A stretch of 8,283 bases of DNA from Brevundimonas sp. UBA7635 (GTDB lineage Bacteria > Pseudomonadota > Alphaproteobacteria > Caulobacterales > Caulobacteraceae), in the NCBI GenBank assembly GCA_002483865.1, contig DLIT01000012.1, positions 7,401 to 15,683 on the forward strand, written 5' to 3'. The notes under the pieces were generated by a model. That model had not been told where the DNA came from. It did no database searches and saw only the letters and a list, made by a program, of their open reading frames with translations. The position numbers and the translations under genes were made by a program. Of this stretch, positions 1 to 7,134 are shown piece by piece (within the stretch, counting starts at the first letter, position 1; every line of letters begins with the position of its first letter).

Positions 1-1061
1 GGGGCCAGGTGCAGGTTGTGTGTCGAGACGCCTGAGGGACCCGCCAGCCCGCGTGAGGCATGACCGGTGGTCTGCAGGCCCAGCTGGGCTGCCGAGGCGG
101 TGTTCAGCAGCCAGGTGGTCAGGATGCCGTCCTGGATGATCTCGCGCCGCTCGACGGCCACGCCCTCGTCGTCAAAGGGAGTCGACCCCAGGCCGCGCGG
201 GCGGAAGGGATCGTCGATCAGATCCGTCCCGGCTGGCAGGACCAACTGGCCCAGTCGGTCCTTCAGGAAGGAGGAGCCGCGGGCGATGGCCGGGCCGGAA
301 ATAGCTCCGAGCAGGGGCGATAGAACCTGGGTCGTCACCCGGTTCTCGAAGATGACCGGCGCGGTCGTAGAGGCGATCTTGCGCGGGCCGACGCGGGCCA
401 CGGCGCGTTCGCCCGCCTTCAGGCCGATGTCCTGAGCACCGGGCAGATCAGACAGGTGCCGTGTCGCCCGGCTTTCGCCGCCACGTTCCATGGCTCCATC
501 TTTTTCAGCAATCACGCCAACGCCGATGGAAAAGGCCGTGCCGCGATGGTGGCCATCAAAACCGTGCGAAGTGACCAGACGCCATTCGCTGGCCGACCAC
601 GAGGCATGGCCGCCTTCGGATCGGGCTACGCCCTCGACCGACAGGGCCGCTGCCTCGGCCTCGGCGGCCGCCGCTTCCAGCGCTTCGGCCGAGCGTTCGG
701 TGGGATCATGCAGGTCCAGGTCCAGATGCGGAGCTCTGGCAAGACGATCCTCAGCGGCCAGGGCGGCATAGGGGTCCTCGGGAGCCAGCCGGGCCATGGC
801 AATGGCGCGCTCGACCAGGCGTTGCCGGGTTCCGTCTGACAGATCAGAGGCAGACACCGTGGCCTGGCGGCGGCCGATGAAGACGCGCAGGCCCAGGTCG
901 CGGGCCTCCTCACGCTCGACCTCTTCCAGTTCGGCGTTGCGTACGCCGACGGACAGGGAGGCGCGATGGGCCGACACGGCCTCGGCCGCATCAGCGCCCG
1001 CTTTCAGCGCAGCGGCCACCAGATCGGAAAGGATGTCGGGGGAGTGCGTCGTCTGGGACAT
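1..1061 (-). CDS. pmbA: PmbA/TldE metalloprotease-family subunit, C-terminus cut off by window edge
   Basis: This gene is open from the ATG at 1059-1061 to the left edge, giving 353 residues that begin MSQTTHSPDILSDL. The E. coli protein has about 450 residues, so roughly 95 C-terminal residues lie outside. Visible family marks are the N-terminal helix-rich part with RDLGLRVFIGRRQATVS-like residues (about 54-70), the FENRVTTQVLSPL segment (238-250), the GSSFLKDRLG stretch (262-271), STPFDDEGV (293-301) and LLNTASAAQLGLQTTGHASR (318-337). These are typical of PmbA. No HExxxH zinc motif is seen, as expected for the TldE/PmbA partner, because the metal site belongs to TldD. In E. coli the TldD-TldE pair trims the microcin B17 precursor and degrades the antitoxin CcdA in the cytoplasm; no tldD is present here. 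The start has only a weak ribosome binding site (GGGG directly before the ATG). It sits 78 bases after the MAPEG gene. Family assignment is firm. Confidence 0.93.
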   Translation of the reverse strand, partial: MSQTTHSPDILSDLVAAALKAGADAAEAVSAHRASLSVGVRNAELEEVEREEARDLGLRVFIGRRQATVSASDLSDGTRQRLVERAIAMARLAPEDPYAALAAEDRLARAPHLDLDLHDPTERSAEALEAAAAEAEAAALSVEGVARSEGGHASWSASEWRLVTSHGFDGHHRGTAFSIGVGVIAEKDGAMERGGESRATRHLSDLPGAQDIGLKAGERAVARVGPRKIASTTAPVIFENRVTTQVLSPLLGAISGPAIARGSSFLKDRLGQLVLPAGTDLIDDPFRPRGLGSTPFDDEGVAVERREIIQDGILTTWLLNTASAAQLGLQTTGHASRGLAGPSGVSTHNLHLA

Positions 1062-1139
1062 GCCCCGATATGGCGAACCTGACCGGTTATCGCAACAGGG
1101 CCTGGCTCGGGGTATTCGTCGCGAGGCGGTGGCGGCGGC

Positions 1140-1535
1140 TTACAGAACCGACCAGCCAACCAGGACCACGGCTGCCATAAGCAGGGACAGCCAGGTCAGG
1201 AGCATGCCTACGACCCGTCCAAACGAGGGGCCGGTCTGGTAGATCATGCCCAGGCCATGGATGCAGCGGCCGGTGAACATTACCCCGCCGACGCCATGGA
1301 TCAGCCACGGCGGAACGCCCAGGAAGGCCAGCAGGATCAGGGCGCAGATCCCGATTGGCACATATTCAGTGGCATTGCCAAAGGCGCGGATGGCGTCACG
1401 CAGGGGCTCGTGTCCGCCGTCGCCAAAGGCAATCTGGAACCGTCGACGACGACGCACCACAAGAGTTGAAAGCGCCAGAACCAGCAGGATCAGCAACCCG
1501 CCCCAAAGGGTCGTCGCCTGGATGGATGGCACCAT
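1140..1535 (-). CDS. MAPEG family membrane protein
   Basis: This is a 131-residue, mostly hydrophobic protein with about four membrane segments (roughly residues 7-27, 58-74, 76-92 and 108-129). After the first segment comes a five-arginine run (28-32), then the conserved MAPEG block R50 with GN..EY.P (residues 53-60), and later R90 and the HGLGMIYQTGPSFGR loop (93-107). MAPEG proteins are small inner-membrane homotrimers. Eukaryotic members are microsomal glutathione transferases and leukotriene synthases, while most bacterial members, including the YecN type that this resembles, have no proven substrate. The ATG (1533-1535) lies 3 bases after the peptidase stop. Its ribosome binding site GGGAG (1545-1549) is inside the end of the peptidase gene, so the two are almost surely co-transcribed and possibly translationally coupled. 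I would not go beyond the family name. Confidence 0.88.
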   Translation of the reverse strand: MVPSIQATTLWGGLLILLVLALSTLVVRRRRRFQIAFGDGGHEPLRDAIRAFGNATEYVPIGICALILLAFLGVPPWLIHGVGGVMFTGRCIHGLGMIYQTGPSFGRVVGMLLTWLSLLMAAVVLVGWSVL

Positions 1536-1538
1536 GTC

Positions 1539-3362
1539 CTATTGCTCCCGTGCGACCGGATACAGACGGAAGCGCTGATCATAGAAAGGCGTCCGTTCAT
1601 AGAACCAGGCCAGACGCGCATCGCCGTCAGCGGCAAACTCCGGCTCGGCGGCCAACCTGGCCTCGAACTCGGCCTTGAGCGTCGGATCAGCCTCCATCAT
1701 CTTTTCGGCCAAGGGCGCGATGGCATAGGCCTCGATGTATTCGACGCGGTTCAGTACCTCGGGGAACATGCCCCAGGCAAAGAAGCTCTCATTTGACTGG
1801 GGCTCAAGCAGCAGGATGGCGATGTCGCCCATCGGCTGATCGGTCGGCACGCGCACCGAGCCAACCGGGAAGGTCCAGTCCTTCTGTTCCGGTTTCACAT
1901 CCGTGACGGTGATCGGCACGTGGCCTTCATTGGTACGGGCCGAGATCTTGGGATCAACCAGGCGCAGCATCTCGACGCTGACGGTGCGCGGGGTGCTCAA
2001 GGTCTCCATCTCGACACCCTGCATCCGCAGCCGCTCGATCACGTCGGCACGATAGGATGGGATCCAGTAGGCCGTCGGGCGCTGCAGCGTCAGGCTGGGC
2101 CGGGAATCGAAGAAGGGCACCTGCCACAGCTCGGGATCGGCCTCGCCCAGCCAGCGCAGTTCCTCGCGGCCCGAGGCAGGGCTGTGATAGGTCTCGTAGC
2201 GGATGCCCTTGAAGGCGCGGATGCGGCGCGGCTGCTCCTCGCCGACAAAGTTGGCGGGCAGCTCGGCGGGGCGCAGGGCCCGGTCGGCCGTGATGGCGGC
2301 GCGCAGGCTGTCGCCCTTGTCCGCCAGCAGCTTCAGGGCCGTTTCCAGGAAGACATAGGTGCCCAGGACCCGCTGGTCGTGCGGCTTGAGGCTATGGTTC
2401 TCGATCAGGATGGTCGGGATGTGGGCCGCCGAGCCCCAGCCGTTGGAATAACGCTCGCCCAGGCCGCCATCGCTGAGGCCCTTTTTCGGGTCGCGATCGT
2501 CGATGGCGAAGACCAGCTCGCCGGGGATGTGACCCTGGGCCTCCAGTGCCGCATACATGTCGGGCTTGAAGGCATTGTCCAGCCATGTGGCGATGGCCGG
2601 GCTGCGGCTCCAGTCGTCGTTCTCGCCATTATAGCCGAAGGTGACGTCGTATTGATAATCGATGCCGTCGGTGACGTGGATGTCGACGTAGAGGTCAGGC
2701 TTATACTTGTGGATCAGACCCATGACGGCCTGCATCTCGGCCTGGTCCAGCTTCATGAAGTCTCGGTTCAGGTTCTGGTTGGTCGCCGTGTGACGCCAGC
2801 CCTGGATGCGCGGCCCGCGCTGGTTGGGGCGCGAATAGGCCCCGGCGCGTTCATGCCCATCAACGCTGAGGATAGGGATGAGGATCAGGTTGACCTTATC
2901 CAGCAGGCCCGCCTTCCCGTAGAAGGCAATGTCACGCAGCAGCATCATGCCTGCGTCCTTGCCGTCGATCTCGCCGGGGTGAATGCCCGCCTGGGCCAGA
3001 AGCACGGGCTTGGCTGGATCGAACTCTGCGCCGTCCTTTGAGGCGATCACGGCATAGATCGGGCGGCCCTCGGGCGAGGTGCCGAACTGCTCGATACGGA
3101 TCAGGTCGGACGCCGCATCCAGCCGGTCGAACCAGGCGCGGGTGTCGGCATAGTCAGGGCTGAAGTTCAGCTCCGGGTCCTGCTCGAAGCCGGACGCCCA
3201 CGGGTCGCTGGCGGGGCGCAGCAGGGCGCGTGAGGGCCCATCCCATTTGGGCGCGGGCGGCAGGAAGGCCTGGTCCCAGGGTGCGGTATTGGCGATGGAC
3301 TGTGACATGGCAGGACTCGACATCAGGGCAGCCAGAATGACCGCAAGCGTGACCTGTCGCAT
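1539..3362 (-). CDS. Secreted M14 family zinc carboxypeptidase
   Basis: This 607-residue protein opens with a signal peptide (MRQVTLAVILAALMSSPAMS, cleavage likely near residue 20), so it should act in the periplasm or outside. The M14 domain covers about residues 70-350. The zinc site is H128 and E131 in the motif HPGE plus H229 in YVDIHVTDG. The substrate-carboxylate motif is NLNRDF (197-202, with N199/R200). The best candidate for the catalytic glutamate is E321 in ILIENH, by position. The C-terminal part (about 370-607) is an extra domain, seen in large M14 proteins of related bacteria, with WGMFPEVLNRVEYIEAYAIAP-like residues and an ending rich in FYERTPFYDQRF. M14 enzymes remove C-terminal residues from peptides; the substrate here is unknown. 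A strong ribosome binding site (AGGGAGGGG, 3366-3374) fixes the start. It leads a pair with the MAPEG gene and follows ubiD after 154 bases. All catalytic residues appear intact. Confidence 0.9.
   Translation of the reverse strand: MRQVTLAVILAALMSSPAMSQSIANTAPWDQAFLPPAPKWDGPSRALLRPASDPWASGFEQDPELNFSPDYADTRAWFDRLDAASDLIRIEQFGTSPEGRPIYAVIASKDGAEFDPAKPVLLAQAGIHPGEIDGKDAGMMLLRDIAFYGKAGLLDKVNLILIPILSVDGHERAGAYSRPNQRGPRIQGWRHTATNQNLNRDFMKLDQAEMQAVMGLIHKYKPDLYVDIHVTDGIDYQYDVTFGYNGENDDWSRSPAIATWLDNAFKPDMYAALEAQGHIPGELVFAIDDRDPKKGLSDGGLGERYSNGWGSAAHIPTILIENHSLKPHDQRVLGTYVFLETALKLLADKGDSLRAAITADRALRPAELPANFVGEEQPRRIRAFKGIRYETYHSPASGREELRWLGEADPELWQVPFFDSRPSLTLQRPTAYWIPSYRADVIERLRMQGVEMETLSTPRTVSVEMLRLVDPKISARTNEGHVPITVTDVKPEQKDWTFPVGSVRVPTDQPMGDIAILLLEPQSNESFFAWGMFPEVLNRVEYIEAYAIAPLAEKMMEADPTLKAEFEARLAAEPEFAADGDARLAWFYERTPFYDQRFRLYPVAREQ
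1545..1549 (-). promoter_or_regulatory. Ribosome binding site of the MAPEG gene
   Basis: GGGAG on the minus strand lies 9 bases before the ATG at 1535 and inside the last codons of the peptidase gene. It supports this start and implies that the ribosome finishing the peptidase passes over the MAPEG initiation site. Confidence 0.65.
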
Positions 3363-3365
3363 AGG

Positions 3366-3374
3366 CCCCTCCCT
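3366..3374 (-). promoter_or_regulatory. Strong ribosome binding site of the M14 peptidase
   Basis: AGGGAGGGG on the minus strand lies 3 to 11 bases before the ATG at 3362. It is the longest purine-rich match to the 16S tail in the window and settles the peptidase start, which also places the signal peptide at the very N-terminus. Confidence 0.7.
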
Positions 3375-3442
3375 ACTAGCGACTGAACTGGGGGCACCCT
3401 ATGCAGTTTGGTGCAGAGAAAAAAGCCCGGTATCAGAGCGTT

Positions 3443-3497
3443 ACCATCATCTTCCGGCGAGCGCCCGGGTCCTCCGGTCAAGCCCGAGGATGACGGT
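3443..3497. repeat. 55-bp imperfect palindrome, REP-like intergenic element
   Basis: The left arm 3443-3458 pairs with the right arm 3482-3497: in 16 positions 13 are Watson-Crick pairs and one more is a G-U wobble in the transcript of either strand. The outer arms read ACCATCATCTTC and GAGGATGACGGT. A second, smaller hairpin is nested on one side: TCCTCCGG (3470-3477) and CCCGAGGA (3483-3490) around a TCAAG loop, with one C-C mismatch. The half reading GTCATCCTCGGGCTTGACC on the minus strand matches, from memory, a motif scattered through intergenic regions of many alphaproteobacteria; that is recollection, not a search. Only this one copy occurs in the window. Possible roles are protecting the 3' end of the ubiD message, weak termination, or simply a mobile repeat. 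Confidence 0.6.
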
Positions 3498-3516
3498 TGA
3501 GTGAGAGGTTCGGCGA

Positions 3517-5052
3517 TCAGCCCTTCTTCCAGATCGGGGTGCCGTCGCCGGGCAGACCCAGCCTGTCCCAGATATCGTTGACGCGCTCGACCACGTCATC
3601 GTCCATCTTGATGACCTCGCCCCATTCGCGCTTGGTCTCGGGTTCCCACTTGTCGGTGGCGTCCAGACCGATCTTGGAGCCAAGGCCGCTCTCGGGCGAG
3701 GCAAAGTCCAGATAGTCGATGGGGGTGCCTTCGATGACGGTGATGTCGCGGGCGGGGTCCATCTTGGTCGAGATGGCCCACATGACATCCTTCCAGTCGC
3801 GGGCATTGACGTCGTGGTCCACGACGATGATCCACTTGGTGTACATGAACTGGCGCAGGAAGGACCAGCAGCCCATCATCACGCGCTTGGCATGACCGGG
3901 ATAGGCCTTCTTCATCGACACCACGGCAATGCGATAGGAGCAACCCTCGGGCGGTAGCCAGAAGTCCTCGATCTCGGGGAACTGTTGTTGCAGCAGAGGG
4001 ATGAAGACCTCGTTCAGCGCCTCGCCCAGAACTGACGGTTCATCCGGCGGGCGGCCCGTGAAGGTGGTCAGATAGATGGGCTTTTGGCGCATGGTAATGG
4101 CGCTGACTTGAAACACCGGGAAGGTCTCAACCGAATTATAGTAACCTGTGTGGTCGCCATACGGACCCTCTGGGTGATGCTCGTCCAGCAGGACGTGGCC
4201 TTCCAGCACGATTTCCGCCTGTGCGGGAACCATCAGCGGCACGGTCTTGCACGGCACCAGTTCAGCCTTTTCGCCGCGCATCAGACCAGCGAACTGATAT
4301 TCCGACAGGGTTTCTGGCACCGGCGTGACCGCCGCCAGAATGGTGCCGGGGTCGGCCCCCAGAACCACAGCGCAGGGCAGAGGCTCGCGCTTGCCGGCCT
4401 TCTTGTGGCGGGCATAGTGCTGGGCACCGCCACGGTGGGCCAGCCAGCGCATGATGGCCTTGTCCTTGCCCAGCACCTGCATGCGGTAGATGCCGAGGTT
4501 GAAGTCGTCCTCGCGGTCGTCGGAGGGTCCCTTGGTGACGACGAGACCCCAGGTAATCAGCGGCGCGGGCTCGCCCGGCCAGCACGACTGGATCGGCAGC
4601 TTGGTCAGGTCGATGTCGTCGCCCGTCAGGACGACGTCCTGCACCGGAGCCTTCTTCACGGTCCTGGGGCGCATGGACATGACCGTCCTGGCCAGCGGCA
4701 GCATTTCCATCGCCTCGCCCAGACCACGCGGCGGGACAGGGTTCTTGAGGAAGGCCAGCAGTTCGCCCACTTCGCGCAATTCCTGGGTAGTGGTGCGCTG
4801 CTTGTTTTCCAGCGTCACGCCCATGGCTACGCGCTTGACCGTGCCGAACAGGTTCACAAGGCAGGGAATGGGGCTGACCGAGCCGTCGGGCATGACAGGC
4901 TTTTCAAAGATCACCGCCGGTCCGCCGTTACGCAGCAGACGGGTCTGAATCTCGGTCATTTCCAGCACGGTCGAGACGGGTTCCGACACGCGGACCAGCT
5001 CGCCCTGTGTTTCCAGCTGTTCGATGAAATCGCGAAGGGATTTATAGGCCAT
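3517..5052 (-). CDS. ubiD: UbiD: 4-hydroxy-3-polyprenylbenzoate decarboxylase
   Basis: This 511-residue protein matches E. coli UbiD (497 residues) over its full length. UbiD uses prenylated FMN, made by UbiX, and a divalent metal to decarboxylate the polyprenyl-hydroxybenzoate intermediate of ubiquinone synthesis in the cytoplasm. The cofactor and metal region is present: [20 protein letters not shown] (185-204) with N185 and R190, then AHRGGAQHY (205-213), E251 in [11 protein letters not shown], and [12 protein letters not shown] (295-306) with the acidic residues E295 and D300. No ubiX lies in the window. The start at 5050-5052 is forced: an in-frame TAA sits at 5062-5064 and no start codon lies between. 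There is no recognisable Shine-Dalgarno sequence before it. The gene follows the XRE gene after 45 bases. Other UbiD-family decarboxylases act on different aromatic acids, but full-length similarity favours the ubiquinone enzyme. Confidence 0.94.
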   Translation of the reverse strand: MAYKSLRDFIEQLETQGELVRVSEPVSTVLEMTEIQTRLLRNGGPAVIFEKPVMPDGSVSPIPCLVNLFGTVKRVAMGVTLENKQRTTTQELREVGELLAFLKNPVPPRGLGEAMEMLPLARTVMSMRPRTVKKAPVQDVVLTGDDIDLTKLPIQSCWPGEPAPLITWGLVVTKGPSDDREDDFNLGIYRMQVLGKDKAIMRWLAHRGGAQHYARHKKAGKREPLPCAVVLGADPGTILAAVTPVPETLSEYQFAGLMRGEKAELVPCKTVPLMVPAQAEIVLEGHVLLDEHHPEGPYGDHTGYYNSVETFPVFQVSAITMRQKPIYLTTFTGRPPDEPSVLGEALNEVFIPLLQQQFPEIEDFWLPPEGCSYRIAVVSMKKAYPGHAKRVMMGCWSFLRQFMYTKWIIVVDHDVNARDWKDVMWAISTKMDPARDITVIEGTPIDYLDFASPESGLGSKIGLDATDKWEPETKREWGEVIKMDDDVVERVNDIWDRLGLPGDGTPIWKKG

Positions 5053-5097
5053 GCGGCTGGATTAGGCGGCATTGCGCCGTCTGTCACCTGTCGCGGC

Positions 5098-5346
5098 TCA
5101 GTATGCGGGCTGATCGGTCATCAGGGCCCAGACGGGAAGGCGCAGGGCCCGGGTGGCGGCGTCGATCGCCGCCGAATCCAGGTGCTGGCGGCCAGCCTCG
5201 ACGCGTTTGAGGGCCTCAGGCGTCAGGCCCAGCCGGTGGGCCAGGTCTTCTGCGGTCATGCCCCGCTGGTCACGCCAGTGCCGGATGCGGGCACCGATGG
5301 CGGCATCGGCCGGGTCGATTTGGGGAAAGCCGAGCACGGCACCCAT
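5098..5346 (-). CDS. Small XRE-type helix-turn-helix DNA-binding protein
   Basis: This 82-residue protein consists of little more than one Cro/CI-type domain. After a short N-terminal tail, IGARIRHWRDQRGM (17-30) forms the first helix, TAEDLAHRLG (31-40) the second, and LTPEALKRVEAGRQ (41-54) the recognition helix and turn; the last helices reach to ALMTD (74-78). There is no obvious dimerisation or ligand-binding domain, so it is probably a minimal DNA-binding protein. It has one of the best ribosome binding sites in the window (GAGGAGGA, 5351-5358) and starts 26 bases after the aldo/keto reductase stop, which makes co-transcription likely; ubiD follows 45 bases later. Its target is unknown. 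Control of its own operon is the simple guess, but nothing in the sequence proves it. No toxin-like partner is adjacent, so an antitoxin role is unlikely. Confidence 0.87.
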   Translation of the reverse strand: MGAVLGFPQIDPADAAIGARIRHWRDQRGMTAEDLAHRLGLTPEALKRVEAGRQHLDSAAIDAATRALRLPVWALMTDQPAY

Positions 5347-5350
5347 GGCG

Positions 5351-5358
5351 TCCTCCTC
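5351..5358 (-). promoter_or_regulatory. Strong ribosome binding site of the XRE gene
   Basis: GAGGAGGA on the minus strand ends 4 bases before the ATG at 5346, in the 26-base gap after the reductase stop. It shows that this short gene is real and well translated, and it fixes its start. Confidence 0.7.
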
Positions 5359-5372
5359 ACCTGATCGAAGGG

Positions 5373-6227
5373 TCAGAGATCATTGTCCCATTCAAAGGCC
5401 TCGTCCAGCCAGGTGCCGATGCGGCCGTCGGCGTGGGCGAGGGAGAAGATGCGGTCCATCTCCTCGCCGGTCAGCTCGAAGTCGAAGATGTCGAAGTTTT
5501 CGGCCGCGCGGCTTTCCCGGGCGGTGCGCGGAATGGCGATGACGCCCTGCTGGACGATCCAGCGCAGGGTCACCTGGCCATTGGTCTTGCCGTGGGCGCG
5601 GGCGATCTCGGTGATGGTCGGATCATCGGCAATCCTGCCCTGGGCGAGCGGCGACCAGGCGGTCAGGCTGGCATTCAGTTCATTGGCAGCGCCGATCAGG
5701 GTCTTTTGCGACAGGTAGGGGTGGTATTCGATCTGGTTGGTGATCAGCGGGGCCGCCGACAGGCCCTGGGCTTCGCGCCACAGGGCCGAGGGGAAGTTGG
5801 ACAGGCCGATGTGCTTGGTGAAGCCCAGGGTCTGGGCCTCGTTCAGGGCCTCGACGGTTTCCTTCAGAGCCGGGGTCGGCTTGGGCCAGTGCAGCAACAG
5901 AAGGTCGGGCGTCAGGCCCAGGCTGAGGGCGGATTCCTCGGCCTGGCGCAGCAGGGCCTCGCGGTGGAAGTGCTCGACCCAGATCTTGGTGGTGACCCAG
6001 ATGTCGTCGCGGTCGATGATCCCCTCTGCCACGGCGTCGGCGATGCCGTCGCCCACCGCCTTTTCGTTCTTGTAGATCCAGGCCGTGTCGATGTGGCGAT
6101 AGCCGATGCGCAGGGCCTCGCGCACCATGCGCCGCGCGGCCTGCTCGTCCAGTTGCCAGGTGCCAAAGCCCAGCAGGGGAATCTCGACCCCCGAGGCGGT
6201 CACGGTCGGCTGGTTCGAAAAGGGCAT
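5373..6227 (-). CDS. Aldo/keto reductase
   Basis: This 284-residue cytoplasmic NAD(P)H-dependent carbonyl reductase resembles the 2,5-diketo-gluconate reductase group. It has the usual (beta/alpha)8-barrel length. The catalytic tetrad is complete: D47 and Y52 in RHIDTAWIYKNE, K81 in TTKIW, and H113 in LLLHWPKP. Further family marks are GFGTW (20-24), IGLSNF (140-145), TNQIEYHPYL (163-172) and AWSPLAQG (190-197). The cofactor loop reads IPRTARESRAAEN (232-244). R234 stands where many members have the lysine of IPKS, while R240 and N244 are kept, consistent with binding the 2'-phosphate of NADPH. The substrate cannot be told from sequence. A ribosome binding site GGAG (6234-6237) precedes the ATG. 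The gene starts 43 bases after the hydrolase and is followed 26 bases later by the XRE gene. Confidence 0.93.
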   Translation of the reverse strand: MPFSNQPTVTASGVEIPLLGFGTWQLDEQAARRMVREALRIGYRHIDTAWIYKNEKAVGDGIADAVAEGIIDRDDIWVTTKIWVEHFHREALLRQAEESALSLGLTPDLLLLHWPKPTPALKETVEALNEAQTLGFTKHIGLSNFPSALWREAQGLSAAPLITNQIEYHPYLSQKTLIGAANELNASLTAWSPLAQGRIADDPTITEIARAHGKTNGQVTLRWIVQQGVIAIPRTARESRAAENFDIFDFELTGEEMDRIFSLAHADGRIGTWLDEAFEWDNDL

Positions 6228-6233
6228 GGCTTA

Positions 6234-6237
6234 CTCC
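6234..6237 (-). promoter_or_regulatory. Ribosome binding site of the aldo/keto reductase
   Basis: GGAG on the minus strand lies 6 bases before the ATG at 6227, in the 43-base gap after the hydrolase. It supports the chosen start, which also fits the usual N-terminal length of the family. Confidence 0.55.
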
Positions 6238-6270
6238 GGTGCGGACAGTGACCGGGATATAGGGACGGGC

Positions 6271-7134
6271 TCAGCCCTCGCCATGTTCGAGCCAGTGGAA
6301 AATCTGTTCCCACAAGGGCGCCATCCCCCGGCGGAAGGCCCCGTCGTGGCCGATCCGCCGCACGCCCAGGTCGGTGGGCCTGATGATTTCCATGCCGATG
6401 GGGGCGTTCGGATAGACTGTGAGCAGGTCGGCCCCGCTTTGGGGCGTGGCGATGGGATCGTCGGTGAAGATCCACGAGCGGATCGGCGCGGTCACGGCCT
6501 CATAGTGATGCGGAGCCATCGGGCCATCCAGATCCGCGCTGAAATAGTCTCGCGCGTGGCACCAGCGCCGCCAGGTTTTGAAGACCCGGGGCGGCAGGTC
6601 GGTCCCGCCCCACAGGCTGCCCTTGATATAGCCGTGGCGGGCCAGGCTGTAGGGACCGATTAGGAACCAGAAGGCCAGTTCCAGATGGCGATAACGCTTC
6701 AGGTGCCCGCCCCACCAGCCCGTGCCGACCGAGACAAAGGCATGGCGGCTGATCGCGGCGTGATTGGGCATAAGGCCGATGAAGTGGCCACCGACGCTGT
6801 GGCCCACATGGACCACGGGCACACCGGGCGCGGCCTCCATCAGGGCCTCAAGCGCGGCGGGCATGTCGTGACGGCCCCAGTCGGGATAGTCGATGGGCGA
6901 TGCCTTCAGGTCATCGGGCCGCGATCCGGCGATGCCGCGGAAATCATAGGTCAGGACGGCGGCTCCGCGCTGGGCCATCCAGCGGGCCATGCGGTCATAG
7001 AAGCCCTTGGGATAGCCCGTGCCCGACGAGACGAGAACGGCCAGCCGGGGCACCGGGGCCGAGGTCAGCCGCATGGACAGGGCAAACCCGTCATCGGCCG
7101 CCTTGATGAAGTCGCGCTGAATCAGATCGCCCAT
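6271..7134 (-). CDS. Alpha/beta hydrolase, COG4757-like
   Basis: This 287-residue protein has the alpha/beta hydrolase fold. The strand LAVLVSSGTGYPKGFY (31-46) leads into the oxyanion region, and AVLTYDFRGIAGSRP (59-73) follows. The nucleophile elbow is GHSVGG (111-116) with S113. The acid is likely D225 or D226 in WIFTDDPIA, and H263 in RRIGHDGAFR is the base. The pattern of YDFRGIGxSRP, GHSxGG and a late IGHxGxFR matches the predicted hydrolases of COG4757, which have no established substrate. There is no signal peptide, so it is probably cytoplasmic. The stretch LELAFWFLIGPYSLARHGYIKG (151-172) may be a lid. Its ATG is the only possible start: an in-frame TAG at 7159-7161 precedes it with no other start codon between. 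Its ribosome binding site lies inside a stable hairpin. An esterase or thioesterase would look the same. Confidence 0.87.
   Translation of the reverse strand: MGDLIQRDFIKAADDGFALSMRLTSAPVPRLAVLVSSGTGYPKGFYDRMARWMAQRGAAVLTYDFRGIAGSRPDDLKASPIDYPDWGRHDMPAALEALMEAAPGVPVVHVGHSVGGHFIGLMPNHAAISRHAFVSVGTGWWGGHLKRYRHLELAFWFLIGPYSLARHGYIKGSLWGGTDLPPRVFKTWRRWCHARDYFSADLDGPMAPHHYEAVTAPIRSWIFTDDPIATPQSGADLLTVYPNAPIGMEIIRPTDLGVRRIGHDGAFRRGMAPLWEQIFHWLEHGEG

Larger units (their letters stand above)
3363..3516. other. Intergenic gap between ubiD and the peptidase
   Basis: These 154 bases are the longest non-coding stretch in the window. From the ubiD end they contain a 55-bp imperfect palindrome (3443-3497), then on the minus strand a run of six T (3419-3424) after CCGGGC, then the peptidase ribosome binding site. 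This is the natural place for the ubiD block to end and for a peptidase promoter, but I see no convincing -35/-10 pair. Confidence 0.6.

Noticed and set aside
1063..1112. Hairpin CCCCGA/TCGGGG before the pmbA start
   Set aside because: Only 6 pairs around a 38-base loop, easily a chance match in DNA this GC-rich.
1920..3041. 373-codon plus-strand open frame opposite the M14 peptidase
   Set aside because: Antisense shadow: the peptidase frame contains intact zinc motifs and a signal peptide, while this frame shows nothing recognisable.
3419..3469. Rho-independent terminator after ubiD
   Set aside because: On the minus strand CCGGGC is followed by six T, but the only upstream partner is 5 bases (3465-3469) across a 34-base loop; too weak to call.
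5098..5346. Antitoxin of a toxin-antitoxin pair
   Set aside because: Both neighbours are full-length metabolic enzymes and no small toxin-like gene is next to it.
4084..5364. 426-codon open frame on the plus strand across ubiD and the XRE gene
   Set aside because: It lies wholly opposite two well-recognised minus-strand genes, its product is rich in H, Q, R and G as antisense frames in high-GC DNA are, and it shows no family motif.
5433..6251. 272-codon plus-strand open frame opposite the aldo/keto reductase
   Set aside because: Antisense shadow of a gene with a complete catalytic tetrad; the product is low-complexity, rich in G, Q and V.
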